This document shows positions 1 through 12,135 of a stretch of DNA of 64,000 nucleotides, piece by piece (positions within the stretch are counted from its first letter, which is position 1; every line of letters begins with the position of its first letter). Where the stretch lies: contig CM028924.1 in assembly GCA_016801845.1 (NCBI GenBank), forward strand, positions 3,241,501 to 3,305,500, read 5' to 3'. A model generated the notes under the pieces. The model was not told where the DNA came from. It searched no databases and worked only from the letters and a program-made list of their open reading frames with translations. Source of the DNA: Polydactylus sextarius (Eukaryota; Chordata; Actinopteri; Polynemidae). A program made the position numbers and the translations under genes.

Positions 1-43
1 TGCGACAATTCTCAACGACATTTTCAAATAATCAGTCTCTTAC

Positions 44-78
44 CTCGGCGTCTTCAGAAGGCACTTTGCGCCTGCCAT
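44..78 (-). CDS. Candidate first coding exon (partial), product unrecognised
   Basis: On the minus strand an ATG (plus-strand bases 76-78) has a purine at -3 and G at +4, a strong Kozak context. It opens 35 nt, giving a short start MAGAKCLLKTP, then meets a consensus splice donor (GAG followed by GTAAGAG) whose GT lies at 43-42. It sits at the downstream edge of the only CpG-rich block in the window, as expected for a first exon. The rest of the gene would lie left of base 1. A T-rich tract ending in CAG occurs just upstream (about 80-100), so this could instead be a small internal exon starting at that acceptor. A different minus-strand frame stays open from 469 to 83 but ends in a stop before the donor. 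I do not recognise the protein; 11 residues are too few to assign. Confidence 0.35.
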
Positions 79-530
79 TCTGTCAAAAAAAAGGCAAACT
101 GTCCTCAACCGGTGTGATTATTCCCTGTATGGAGACAGAGGAGACATGAAAGAGCTCCTCCACGCGTAATTGTCCCCAGGACGCTCGCTCTCCGGTCCAG
201 ATGCGCACTCCTGCCCGATCACTAAAGGAATCCAAGACTGCTTCGCAGTGACTAGATTGATGGACGTGATGAACTGATCCCCGCGGTGTCAGCAGCAGCA
301 GCAGCAGGCAGTAGTACACCACTGCCTGCCCTGCGCGTCTCCCCGCCAAGTGCTGAGTGCAGGCTTCAGGAGTCCCGCACGGATCAGACGTAAATGAGCT
401 GCACGACGCAGGCAAGGGCACGGATATGGGCAGCTCGCGCGCATGTTTGACGCACACGCACGTGTACAAACGGAGGCACGCGCGCTCTAATGTAGTTGCC
501 TCAGTTTAAGTTAACCAATCACACAACAAG
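79..530 (-). promoter_or_regulatory. Isolated CpG island, likely promoter and 5' UTR
   Basis: About 30 or more CpG dinucleotides are visible between roughly 140 and 485, while most of the following 63 kb is CpG-poor. The block includes runs such as GCGCGC, CGCG and a (CAG)5 stretch at 290-306. An inverted CCAAT box (plus-strand CCAAT at 515-519) lies just beyond the high-CpG part, on the upstream side for minus-strand transcription. No clear TATA box is seen. This fits a CpG-island promoter driving a minus-strand transcript with a donor at 43. The open frame through it contains a short poly-leucine run that comes from the CAG repeat, so I read it as 5' UTR rather than protein. Confidence 0.5.
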
Positions 531-3504
531 GACCGTTTTTTGCGAAGACAACGAAGAATCATAGCAAATAATAACAGAGAACGTATATAGGCCAAATTAA
601 AAGGTAAATAAAATGATCATTATTAAGCTACTGCAACAAAGTCACGAGATGTACACAGATGAAAAGAAATGACATAAATCTATTATGTTTTCTCTTGCAG
701 ATGGATGTGAATTTCACTCTCACTGCTTCTCCTGCTCAGGAAGATGCTGCGCTTCTTGTAGGTCAGTTCAACGGATCTAACAGCTGAACTGCGTCTTGTT
801 ACTCTACCATCACTGACCACCCTTCCACAAACTCGTTTTACAGTATTTATTTCCCAGCAAAGCATAAACAGACCTGCCTACTGTTAGAGTATGTGTATGA
901 GCTCCACAGGATAAACTTAGACTGTCACGGAGCAGTCTCCATGGAAATATCAAAGCCTCCTGTGAGTGTGTGTGTGTCATCTTTGGTGTAGTGACAATGA
1001 GGAGATTTGAATATTCAACTACATTGTTCTGTCTGTAAAGTGACTGTGAGTGTGTCTGAACCTTCAGGTGGATTCAACCATCGGTGTCCTGGTTTCAACA
1101 TATACTGTTAAATCTTTGATTCTCACTGACGACCCTCTATCTCTGATGGTCAGTGTAAAATCTAAAAAAAACTAAAACATAGCACACACACACACCTCTT
1201 CTATGGTTGCCAATGGACACTTGAAGCAGCCCTCATCTTCTTCATCTTCTTCTGTGAGCGAACGTGTATAGAGTAATATCTACATGCTCTCTGTATTCCT
1301 TGATCCACTGGGTGAGTAACTTAAAAAAAAAAAAGGAAATCAAGAAGGAGTCCTGACCTTTAGTTCTCCATTATCCCACTGAGACTGTGTCGGGGGCGAC
1401 AATAAAGTGGAAGGGCAGAGAATCATGAACGCGGTGGATATTCAAGCGAGCACAGAGAAAGCAGATGATGTGATCTGTATGAGTTTGTGTCAGCGACAGA
1501 GAGAAAAAGAAAAAGTATAATTTGTAGACGACCACAGTGGCTGAAGCAGTGTGCTTAATTTCAGTGCCACCTGCCTCAAAGAAAATAGATTCTCGCATGC
1601 TGTTTCCAGCATTCATGTGCTCTTTCTCCCACCAAGTGCCATTTGCCTTCATTTAGCATCTAACAATATCGTACCCCAATTTCTGCGATAGCATTACAGC
1701 CCACAGAGAACATTACGTTTATGAAACACTGTCTGTCTCACCTAAAAGCTATTAAACATTTAAATATAATATCTTTCTCATTTTAGCATTTTGAATTAAT
1801 AAATATATTCCCAAATTCCTCATTGAGTATATTAATGTGTCTCTTTCATTAAAAAGTCCTGCATTCCCCAGCACTTCTCACACTGTTATTGTCCTCCACG
1901 GTTACATCCTGTACCGCTTTATTTTATGTCTACACTGAGAAAAACTGTTCTTCCAGTTGAATATTTTCTTTAAAAAATGATTACAATCAAACTCTTAAGA
2001 GAAGGCAAAATATATTCTGTAACGTGAACCTAATGACACGACAAACAGCTGTTTTAACAAGAGGAGAAAAATCAAAGCACCGGCGAGGAAAAAAAGAGCC
2101 TCAGGCACTAAACAGACAGACCTATTGTATGAGCACAAGTGTCAACAACAAAAGCAGAATGAAACACGCTGAATCATCTCAGTTTTGTGTTTCTCAGAGG
2201 CCACTGTACATCTAAGGAGCCTTTTCAAACAAAAAATGAACAGAACATAACATCACCCTCCATCATCTGCTGCACTGTACCACGGTGCAGGATTGTAAAT
2301 ACTTAAACAACCTTAAACAGAAAAACAGTGATGGGACGTGTATGACAGGGCATGTCCTGTACTGTATGTACAATTACATAAAGTTTATTGCATATTTTGC
2401 ATTAAATATAGAGTGTGATATTTACTTTACGCATATTTGATGCAGTGGACCTGCTTGTTTTTCTGCAGCATCATTGTCATTGTGTGCAGCTTGAAACTAA
2501 AGGTTACTGACTTTAACGTTGCTCCTTGCAGTTTTGATAAAGTAAGCGGTAACTTCAGCAGAGCCTCGTGTACCAGACGTTGAGCTGTAGTAGAGCTAGA
2601 GAGTCTGAAACGCCCACATCATCTCTGAGACTTTGGTTTGGTGGTGTACACAAATGACCTTAAAAGATGACCCAAACAGAATATCACCACAATCCCACTC
2701 CCACTATCACCTGCACCGTCCAAATGTAAGTGTAGGATCAGAGGTGAGAGCATTATATTCTTTATAATAGCATCATCACAAAACCTGAGATTTTTTCTTT
2801 TCTTTTATCATGACATGTATTAAATTAAACGAAGCACTTTTCATCAACACAACCAGTAAAAAGATTCTGATTTTCACAGTAAATGACTAAAAACTGCAGA
2901 ACAGGATGAAAAATGAAGTAATTTTCTCTGTTTTAATTTTTTATTTTGAATTGTTCAAGCGTATAGATGCAAACTTAGCTTATAAATGACCATTTTTTGT
3001 CAGTGTTTAAAAATGTAGCTCTGTATTCATAACTCATTATTCATTCAACCTATTACTATCTATAGTGGCACTTATTGGTATTTCTTGTCGAGTAAAAGAT
3101 CAGGCTACAGCAAATATCAGTATTGAACCACTGATGGATATTTGTTGCAGGTATTTTCAAGATAAATTTTCACGTCTCCTTTAGTTTTGGACATTTGGAG
3201 ACAGTATGAACACTTTTACCTTTTTTTGATGCACTACCTCAACAACGATCTTTATGTTTACACCATATTCACGTTAACTTGATTTTGCCAGAAGTGTGGT
3301 CGATTCTAAATACGGAGGCAGAGATACTTTCAGTTCGCTGGGTTGGATTTTCATCTTAATGGGTTTTTTTCAAAGGCAGATAAACTGATAATAAACAACC
3401 AACAACAACAAACCAAACAGAAACACATCACAAACTGTTACTGATTAAGCTGCAAAGATGTTTAATCTCCCAAACCAACAGGAGTCAGATTTCACTGATG
3501 TTTG
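531..3504. other. Non-coding stretch, no gene seen
   Basis: AT-rich sequence with short A-runs and small TG/CA patches (for example near 968 and 1184). Open frames here are short, have no recognisable domains and no paired splice signals. If the left-edge exon is real, this is its upstream flank. Confidence 0.6.
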
Positions 3505-3532
3505 ACACACACACACACACACACACACACAC
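3505..3532. repeat. (AC)14 microsatellite
   Basis: Uninterrupted AC dinucleotide tract of 28 bp. It is followed by a CT/TTC-rich stretch to about 3590. Confidence 0.97.
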
Positions 3533-3799
3533 CTTCCATTCTCTTTCTTCTTCTCTGCTCCTGCTATCTTCTTCTATTTCTTCTTCTTTTTAATCATCGT
3601 CTCTGCCGCTTAGGTAGGAGGTGTGGTGGTGCAGGGGCAAACTAATCTATTGGACATTTTCTTAAAATAAAAGATGGAAGGACAACTGAAGTTGAGATGA
3701 AAGAGTAGACCGGTCTGTTTAGCAGAGAGGAGACACACAACAGAGCAGGGAGTAAAAACCAAAACAGCCAGAAGACTCTGGGTTTGTCTGTCTGGGGTT

Positions 3800-4045
3800 T
3801 TTCTCTGTGGAGTTTTCATGTTCTCCTGTTGTCTGAATGTGTTTCCTCCAGGTAGTCAGGCTGCATGTTTGTTAACTGGTGACTATAAATTGCCCATGTG
3901 TTTATAAGGATGTGTGGTTGTTTGTTTCTATATGTCAGCCAGGTGACAGACCGTCAACCAGTCCAGACTGGACACCACCTCTTGCCCCATGTCAGCAGTC
4001 CCCCAAGACGCTCCAAGGATAAGTGGTGCAGCTAATGGACGGGAG
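3800..4045 (+). mobile_element. Degenerate LINE/SINE 3'-tail repeat (L2-like type)
   Basis: The order of sub-motifs matches a very common teleost interspersed repeat as I recall it: a 'TTTCCTCC' start, a 'TTAACTGGTGACT.TAAATTGCCCATGTG' type middle, 'GTTTCTATATGTCAGCC', 'GTGACAGACCGTC', 'CCAGACTGGACACC', 'CACCTCTTGCCCCATGTCAGC', and a terminal 'CTCCAAGGATAAGTGGTGCAG' followed by 'AATGGACGG'. The terminal part is the conserved tail usually linked with L2-clade LINEs and their SINE partners. The copy is diverged, without coding sequence. The family name is from memory and not checked; the repeat identity itself is fairly secure. Confidence 0.75.
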
Positions 4046-5358
4046 GCTGCTGACTACATGACAGAAAGTCTCATGAGAGAAGGACAGTGAAGGAAAGAAG
4101 ATATGATGATCAATCTGAGCAGTTGTGATGTGAAAATGTATTTAGAGAACATCAAGAGGGGAAAATGGTTAAAAACTTAGAAAGAAAATGAAAATAAGCC
4201 AATAAGCTCTGATCCAGCATGTAATTCAGGTCATGTACCACTGTGTTGATGTCTGGATCACAACAGTTCAGATTCAGTAACATTTACAATCACTTTGGTT
4301 CGGTCCTGTTGTCAAATATCGACAACAAATACATTAGACGGAAGAAATTTTGAACAACACGATTTTATATTAAACTGAGATATTATCCGTTTATTATGAT
4401 CCAATGTTCCAAGACCGGATACGATTTTTCTCCAGACTTCATTTATAAAGTCTAAAATAAGTCCAACTAAGATCAAATTTACTGAATTGATATTCAGAAG
4501 TTAGTTAAAGAAGTCTGAAAAGTTTTAAAACCGGCAGAGTATTATATTATAAAGATAATCCCGTCCTCTGGCTGGCTTTAAGTGGAGGTATGAACTGGGT
4601 TGAAGATAAGCCACAATTTGCTTCAGTCGGGAAGAGAGGAGAAGTAGGGAAGACCAGGGATCACCCCACTCGCGTTTATGTAATTCATTTTTAAGGGAAA
4701 GCAAGAAAAAAGATGTTTGGATTCACCCTGATTTTCAATGTGTTGTTTGTTTGTCTTTGTCCCATCAATCCACCAAGTTTTTTGTAAATTGGTGTTAGTA
4801 CTTGTGAAATGTTGCTGACAAAAGACAAACAAAGCAAGAAAAACGATTCATAAAACAATCTGGCCGAGGTAATAATCTAGTTGCAGCTGAACAAGCAAAA
4901 CTCTCTGTTCTTTTTGAAGATGTCATTTCCATCGATGAGATATCTAAACCGTCCAACATCAACAGTAGAGAAGCTGCTCATTTTCAACCTTTTTCAAAAC
5001 CAGACGGAGACGCATACATATATATATATTTTACATACATACATGACTAATGGACAGTGCAAAGTAAGTGTGGACATGAAACCCAGTATTTACTAGCTGA
5101 CAGTCAGTTCTTGGAAGCAATTAGAGGTAATGGCCTTGTTAATCAGAGTAATCACAGCCCCCGCTCACCTCAGTTATTCCAGATTTATTTTTGTTTAACC
5201 TTTCCATCTATCTTCCTTTCCACCTGCTCTCTCATCATAATGGAAACTTGTGATTACAGGACCTGATCATTATAAACGAATGAAAAGGTTAATGGTGGAC
5301 AGAGACACTCGATTTGACTGAGCTGTGTTTCTATTTTCAGGACACAAAACAAAAACAA
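4046..5358. other. Non-coding stretch, no gene seen
   Basis: AT-rich sequence with a short TA/CATA microsatellite near 5015-5045. No domain-bearing open frame. The upstream side of the AATAAA/poly(A) feature at 5359-5401 could be part of a retroposed transcript, but I recognise no gene in it. Confidence 0.55.
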
Positions 5359-5401
5359 AATAAAGAGGTTGTTTACTAAAAAAAAAAAAAAAAAAAAAAA
5401 A
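5359..5401 (+). repeat. AATAAA signal followed by a 24-A tract
   Basis: An AATAAA hexamer (5359-5364) is followed 13 bp later by an uninterrupted run of 24 A (5378-5401). That spacing is what a polyadenylated RNA 3' end looks like after retrotransposition. I could not find a confident target-site duplication or a recognisable parent gene upstream, so a chance AATAAA next to a simple A-tract remains possible. Confidence 0.45.
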
Positions 5402-6160
5402 CCTCATATTTTCTTCTATACTTGGTTGTAAATCTTTTCTTTTTTCCTTTTACCTTTAATGACCAATCAATGGTGAAAGAAGCAGCACTGACTTTTGCTC
5501 TGCTGATGCTTTGTAACTAGCTGTATTCTCTTAATGACGTAGGAAATCTCACAGCTCTAATGTAAATCTTAAGCTCACTGCGGTATATGTAGATGATGGA
5601 TGAAGCTGTGTGGGCTGGAGGGCACAGAATGGATAGATGCTTTGAGGGCAGGACGGTGGAGCCGAAGCTGTAAAGGTTTTAGGGATTGATAAAGGTTGCT
5701 GAGAGATGGAGGATGATGGGAGGTGTGATGATAGAGGCACAGAGGAGTAATGTACTACAGTAGGAGCTGGTGGTGGTGACAGATTGTGCTTCCGGTCGGC
5801 TGCTGGGAGGATACCTGCCGGTTTGGGTCAGAAACAGTCAGTGGGCTTATTTGAGCCAAGTCAGTGACAAGCCTGCTGGGTAATGATATAATAAGTTGTA
5901 TTTAATACTGATGAGAATATAGAAACAATGATGGGACAATGTGTGAGCAAAACACAATGTTTAGAAGAGACAAAATCTGAGTCTGAGTCAAGACTTTACT
6001 GTCAGATCACTAAGCTGCAAAGCTCATTGAAACCCTGCGCAGCTCGTTGAATTGATTTCCTGAGGATTCAATGTAGTCTCTCCCTCTCTATCTGGATATC
6101 TCTCCTTCTCTCCTCCTCCTACTCTGAATGTAAAGCCCTCTTTCATTCTGTCTGTCCGTC
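5402..6160. other. Non-coding stretch, no gene seen
   Basis: Mixed-composition DNA with a C/T-rich patch near 6077-6122. Nothing else identifiable. Confidence 0.6.
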
Positions 6161-6164
6161 ACTA

Positions 6165-6250
6165 AGGCAGTTGATTAGCGCTGGTGCACCCTAATCTTCC
6201 CCACATGGCAGAGAAATGGCCTGTGTGACCATTTAATCTCACGGGGAGAC
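6165..6250. promoter_or_regulatory. Candidate cis-regulatory patch with TAATC-type motifs
   Basis: Within about 75 bp there are three TAATC/GATTA cores (GATTA near 6172, CTAATC near 6191, TTAATC near 6233), the core of bicoid/OTX-class homeodomain sites. Base composition is less AT-rich than the flanks and has no simple repeats. Whether it is conserved cannot be told from one sequence. Confidence 0.22.
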
Positions 6251-6954
6251 AAACAAATGCTGACAAAGAACAAACACACATTAAATTATACACATCAGTG
6301 GCAGACATATCAGTTGGCCGTGAATATCATCCGTCAGACATCTGATTGGATGTTAATAAGCACAAGGTTCTTTCTTGATCATCACTACCAAAAACCCAGC
6401 AATAAAATATTCCTTCCACATTCAATTATCTTTTAAATTGTGCAATAATGGTTCAATAAAAAACCTCCTCGACTGCCCCTCACTCTCAGTATTTCCACTT
6501 TATTTCCAATTTGTAGAAATAGTACCTAGTCAGACATAAGGTAAATTGCTTTAGTAGTTGCTTCTTGAAATCGCTGCACAACTCAAGAATTACATTTTTC
6601 ATTTCCTAACTGCGTCCTGCTTTCTGAGAGCAAATTCTGTCTTTCGGCAAAACAATATGAACAGAGCTTATTTTGTCCAACCAGAAAGAAAGTCTAGTTC
6701 AACAAAATAGTCTGAAAAAAAACAAAAAAACAAACAGTCATATGATTGAATCAGCACCCCAGTGACCCAATGTCAAAAACTGGAAAAAAAAATCATCTGG
6801 TTTCTCTGTTAATTTTTAATCAGTCAGCGTGAGACCACAGACCACTGACAGTGGAAATCTGTTCGGTCATTATTGTTGGTCTGACTTTGCTGTAAGGCAC
6901 ATGCGTCAGCAGCCATGGGTTGTATGGCTACAAACAGACGAGGAAACACTGCCA
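6251..6954. other. Non-coding stretch, no gene seen
   Basis: AT-rich sequence with several A-runs around 6713-6795. No gene or repeat family recognised. Confidence 0.6.
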
Positions 6955-7300
6955 ACATCAAGAAAGAACTTAATTAACATTCACAATTAACATGGAGAAC
7001 AAATGGATTACCAGGTGCTTTGACTCCACAATTCAATTACTGCTTCTTACTGGCATGGGACACAGTGAAGGTCAAGGACGCGCAGTAATTATGAAACCCT
7101 ATGCACTGTAACAGCACTGAGGATTATTGGGAGACACAGGGCTCTCTTTAAAAACTGTACTATACTGTCTGTGGGCAGCGTTTGTCTAATTAAGAGAGTG
7201 TCAAACGTCATCCACTAAACATAAGGGAAATGCACCACTGATAGATATAATTACTGTGGACTACTGGATCTCCCTGAACTATGAGAAACAAATGCTTTAG
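6955..7300. promoter_or_regulatory. Candidate cis-regulatory element rich in TAATTA homeodomain cores
   Basis: Four TAATTA hexamers occur in about 290 bp (6971-6976, 7086-7091, 7187-7192, 7248-7253). At this base composition roughly 0.2 would be expected by chance. Additional AATT-type cores lie between them. The segment lacks simple repeats and coding signals. This is the kind of composition seen in vertebrate conserved non-coding enhancers, but conservation is not shown here. Confidence 0.3.
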
Positions 7301-9578
7301 TGCTCCAGTTTCTCTCAGATGTGAAATAAGACATTGTAAGAGGAGAAATTTTACAGTATATTATGTGTTTTCTAATCACAGATCTTTTGTTTCTAATAGA
7401 TTTTTCTAATGAACAATTGTATCATCTGCATAAAAGATTACTGACTATTTTAGCTGTGATCTTCACTTTGTTTCTAGTGCTAATTAGTAAAAGATAGCAT
7501 CCTAACATGCTCTGAGTTTATACCTCCACCAACATATGCCACATTCATTTGTCTACTGTTTCATCACAAAAGCTTGTACCTTTGTTGGAAGAGGTAATCA
7601 GCTGAAATTAAAAACTCAACGGTGGTGAAAACAGAGGTTGGTGGAAATGAAGCGACAGATGTCACAGAACAAAGGACACGATGGGTGACGTCCGATCGGG
7701 GTGAAGGTCAAGAGAACTGGATATGGATTTACAATATAATTATCGGACACAAAGTAACTCATTCGTGTCCAGAGTTTTCATTGTCAAAGTTTCAAAGAAC
7801 GACAAACGGATTAAACCGAGCTCTGGCTCACTTTTCCACGAGCACACGCACAAACACACACAAACGTAAACACAGTATGTGCGCACACGGTCGTACGTCT
7901 GAAATTTGATCAACCATTCTCTGACTGGGAAATGACCTCCAGCAGATCAATATCACAGACTCATACCTTATTTCTAAAGCCACTCAATTACCTGAGGACT
8001 GAGAAAAAAAAAACACAGGACACAGAACTCCACCTTCAGATGTGGGTGGAAACAGTGATTCATAATTCATTGCAACCTATGAAACCCATAATCAATTAAG
8101 ACCACAGTGAATGGAGGCAGCTGTAACGACTGGTAGCTGCTGCCTTTAGTACAAAAAAGTGGCTACGGGTTAAATCATGACCTGGTCCTGAAAAGATGTT
8201 AGTGGTAAAGATTTCCACAGTTTAAGAATTCATGAAGAAAAGGAAACGCTATGATTGGCACAAGACGAACGTAAACAGCGTGGATCGATGCGTGCTCTCT
8301 GACGGGCTAAATTTAGCCCTGCCTCACGCTTCTATTCTCACAAGCCCGGTTTATCAGCCTCATTTATTAAAAAATCTGTGACAGGTCGGACATTGTAGCT
8401 GCCAGAAAAAGGGGCCTTTCTGGCAGCTCAGGAGGCATGAAATCACCTGGTGAGGGTGGGGATAACACAGATGAATAAACTCTGAGTGAGAATATTAATC
8501 TTAGAGAAACATCTGTCCTTAGAGAAAGAGAGGGAGAAAACGAAACCTGCTGCAGCTGACTCATTCTCTCGTTCTGCCCCCCTCCCCCACCTCCTCACTG
8601 CTTCATCACACATCCACCTTCTTTCCTCAGCTCTATTTGTTTTTGCCCCTTTGGTTGTTTTTTTTTATCATTATTATTTGTTTTTTTTCCCATCTGAAGT
8701 GGCTCGGTAATGTGCTTTCTTGTTTCAGTAAACATTTGCCGGATATACAATATTCTTCTCCCCGCCACAGAAGTGGGATGAGGGTAGACCTCGGAGACCT
8801 TATTTTAATATTATGTTAACATTCTTCCTCCTTTGGTTTTTGTGGACTCATAACTTGTGAATGAGAATAAGCATCCATCAAAGATTCAAACAAAGTCAAT
8901 ATCAGTCATTTCTGAACAGAAACAACAGTTACAAATAATGTTTCAGGTCTGATGTGTTCAAATAAAGACAAGGTTAATGAGAGGAGGAAATAACTGGGAT
9001 TAAAAAGAGATAATAATAATCCTGAATGTGATAATTTTGTCTGTCCTCATTTATTTGCCTAAAAAATACACGATACACCATGACAGAAGTTATCTCAGTG
9101 CACTTTTTGCATCAAAAACTCAATTTTAAGAAACAGAGACACAGACCTGAGGTGACAAAATAGGACAAATATTAAATGACTATAAATTAATGTTAATACC
9201 TCTAGTGCATGTTTATTGCTGAACATTTTAATTTCAATGACCTTCATGTTTGTGAACAAGCATCACACAACTTCCACATATAAATGCCACACAGATTATG
9301 CAACCAGAGGATCCGGCGTTGGATAAAAGAGTGAAACCCTGAATAATTTGTACGGACCAAAGCTTGACAGGCTCCTGGAACCCATCACGGACTATGGATA
9401 ATTTGTTGTGCTGTCATCAGGGAGCCAAAATTTACAGCAGTGGTCCCACATGGTCCTTTCATTCTGCATCGTACAAAAGACGTCTGAACACTTTCTCCAG
9501 CATCACATAATTCAACCTTGTCTCTTAAAATTACATTTACGTGCAACTGATTTGTATGAAACTGCATAAACACTAGTG
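7301..9578. other. Non-coding stretch, no gene seen
   Basis: Mixed AT-rich DNA. A C/T- and T-rich patch lies at about 8560-8700. Short open frames here show only simple-sequence or unrecognisable translations. Confidence 0.55.
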
Positions 9579-9597
9579 TTTTTTTTTTTTTTTTTTT
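9579..9597. repeat. Poly(T) tract (19 T)
   Basis: Uninterrupted run of 19 T, with no AATAAA on the complementary strand at the usual distance, so it looks like a simple repeat rather than a retroposed tail. Confidence 0.95.
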
Positions 9598-10980
9598 AAA
9601 TAAGTTACAAAATGTTCAAACTGAACACATCTGTGAAACATTTACTACTTGTTAGTTTTTCCAACAATATCAGCTAAAATCCTGCTTTTACAGTTTATTT
9701 TCAGGCACAATGAAACATGACGTGTTTACTTTAACGAATCAAACCATGATCTTATCCATCCTGCCAGTGACCATAATTCATGCAGCAATTATGTTGCCTC
9801 CAAAACATATTAAGTAAAATCATTGAGCAGAAGAGTGAAAATATAATTTGTTGGAGACATATTTCCATATTTATACACACAGTGATGACAACGCTGCCCT
9901 ACATTTTCTAGAATAGAAGCTCTAAAAGACAAAAACAGCCTGAAACTTGTGGTAAAAAAAAACGTTATGATTTGTTAAAATACATTATACTCGCTTTATA
10001 AACTGACTGAAATGAGATATGCAGCGGTGTGAAAACCCTAAACACTCCGGCAGTGAACGCTTGCCGAGGACACACTTTAACTGATGCTTTTCTATCAGCA
10101 GGGCGTGTGTTCAGTGCAGTGGAAAGATTGCAAACACTGAATGAAAATACTCAGAGTACACACTATTGTTTAGATAGGATGACCCTCCTCCACCTCTCCT
10201 CCGCTCCGCTCTCCCTGCTCCCCTCCTCTCCTCGCTGGAGGCGGCTGAGCGCTCCTAATCAGCAATCATTTGAAAGGTCATGAATGAGACGCTTGTGGGA
10301 GAGAAGCTGCGGGCTATAAGCTAACAGTTTGTCTCTGTCATCTCGTGCACTGAGCTGGCACTTCCAAAGCTGTAGTTTTTTTTTAACTAAACTGGCTCGT
10401 ACTCTTCCTTCCTTTTTTTTTTTTTTTTACCCCTTATGACTTTGTCATGACTACTAAGAGACTAAAGGCATCAGTCTAAATTTCTAATCACAACAGCAAT
10501 TATCATCACTTCTTAATTATCATGCAAGGAATTTAATAAGCTCTTTTCCCAGGAAAACAGTTTAACATGTCATACAAGGAAAAGCAAAGACGAAGCTGAA
10601 GGTAGTGACGGTGGCTCAGTCCCTGCAGACCTGGATGATGAACAACATCATGAAAGACTATTCACATTCACATATTATTTTATTTTATTTTTCTATTTAA
10701 GGTTTAAATGTTTGAAGCTACTAAAGTGACAGTTCATTACTGACCTTCATCCACTCAAATCCAAATCCATTAGCTTAATGACGACCACATTCCATTTAGC
10801 TGCTTCAGTTTCAGCGTTCCTCACATTGTTCACATTTTACTGAAACGCTTAGAATAAAACATGGCTTCTGTTGATGCTTTTAGTAAAATATCTATTGTGG
10901 GAAAAGGCCTATAGCTCACAAAGGGCTACATCCTCTCAGAAGACTGGCTGGAATTTGTTGTAAAATGTGATTATTTTGTA
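9598..10980. other. Non-coding stretch with a 16-T tract
   Basis: Contains a run of 16 T at 10413-10428. A slightly GC-richer patch at about 10195-10320 (including CTAATCAGCAATCATTTG) could be regulatory, with no stronger evidence. No gene seen. Confidence 0.55.
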
Positions 10981-11082
10981 GTTTGAAAAGGAAGAGAAGA
11001 CTGATTCTGCTAAATATGAAGTGACACCCAGCAGCCAGTTAGCTTAGCTTCACGCAAATACTGGGTGACGGGGAAACAGTGA
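10981..11082 (+). mobile_element. Degenerate teleost dispersed repeat ('GTTAGCTTAGCTT' type)
   Basis: The sequence order 'GCTAAATATGAAG', 'CCAGCAGCCAGTTAGCTTAGCTT', then 'GGGGAAACAG' matches a dispersed repeat that I recall from many teleost genomes. The related start of the same repeat type appears at 46060-46150, and a third relic is at 41044-41115. This copy is short and diverged, non-coding. Family name is not asserted. Confidence 0.6.
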
Positions 11083-12014
11083 GTGTAGTTTTCAAGCCAG
11101 GCTCAATGTTTCCTCCTGTCGCCTGTTGTCAGCGCCGATGATGCAGCTTTGTTCATTTGATCCCTCCTCTTTTTCTTCTTCTTCTCCTTCTCAACAATAC
11201 AATACTGATTTTATTGATACTGCATCTTTCAGAGTGCTCAAAACTTGGATAATCAAAAGCTTTCCTAACCACAAGTAGCATGATCTCAGGGCCAGTCTGT
11301 GGAGATAGATGCTGGGACAGATGGCTGAAGCCAGATTTATTCAGGCGTCCCACTGTCTACTACCACAACTCTGTCTCCTTCATTACAAATACAACAGTGT
11401 CCATCTGATCCCTACAACCACACAGCATCTGCTGGAGCATTCTGGATGGTTTGTCATTGCATGTGGGTGCATATATGTGTACGACTGTGTCTATACAGTA
11501 TGTGAGGTGCATATGTTCCTCCGTGTTCTCAGAGTAAAAACCCTTACTCCATCAACCAACATCTAGAAACTTCTAAAAAGATCATCAGTCACTTGTTGAA
11601 CCCAATGAACCTCTTACCACACAACTGACAAAACAATACTGATCTCAATAAACAATAACACTGAAGGCTGTGTCCTCTGTTCATCGATGAACACAGCACT
11701 CCTTTCTCTCCTCACATACACTCACACATTCGTAATCCAACTATCCTGGCAGCCACCAGCGTGAAAAAGACACTCTTTGCTTCTAATGACCCTCAATCCT
11801 GCTTCTCATTATCTCTGCTCTTCCATGTGGTAAGCTTGGCCTGCTCTGCAGCTCAGCCGACAGTCTTTCATAAGTGACATGGATCCTTCCATATACCTCT
11901 GTACAAATGCTAGAGCTCACTGCTCGTGATTTCACTCTCCTTTCAAGAAAGTAACCTTTATTTATATAGGCACCTTTCACAGATAAAAAAAATCACAATA
12001 TTCTTGACCATAAT
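11083..12014. other. Non-coding stretch, no gene seen
   Basis: Mixed DNA with a TTC-rich patch at about 11168-11190. No recognisable coding or repeat family. Confidence 0.55.
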
Positions 12015-12039
12015 TTTATTATTATTATTATTATTATTC
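12015..12039. repeat. (ATT)n microsatellite
   Basis: About eight ATT units immediately upstream of the 12.1-12.9 kb repeat-derived tract. Confidence 0.9.
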
Positions 12040-12135
12040 TATTCTATGTTGATGACAGCCGTAGCTGGAGATATGATAGTGTTGGGTTGACCATCCGTCC
12101 CCTTCTTGTGAATGAGATAAACCTCAAGTTGTCAC

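Noticed and set aside
9579..9597. T19 as a minus-strand retroposed poly(A) tail
   Set aside because: No AATAAA on the minus strand at the expected distance and no target duplication seen.
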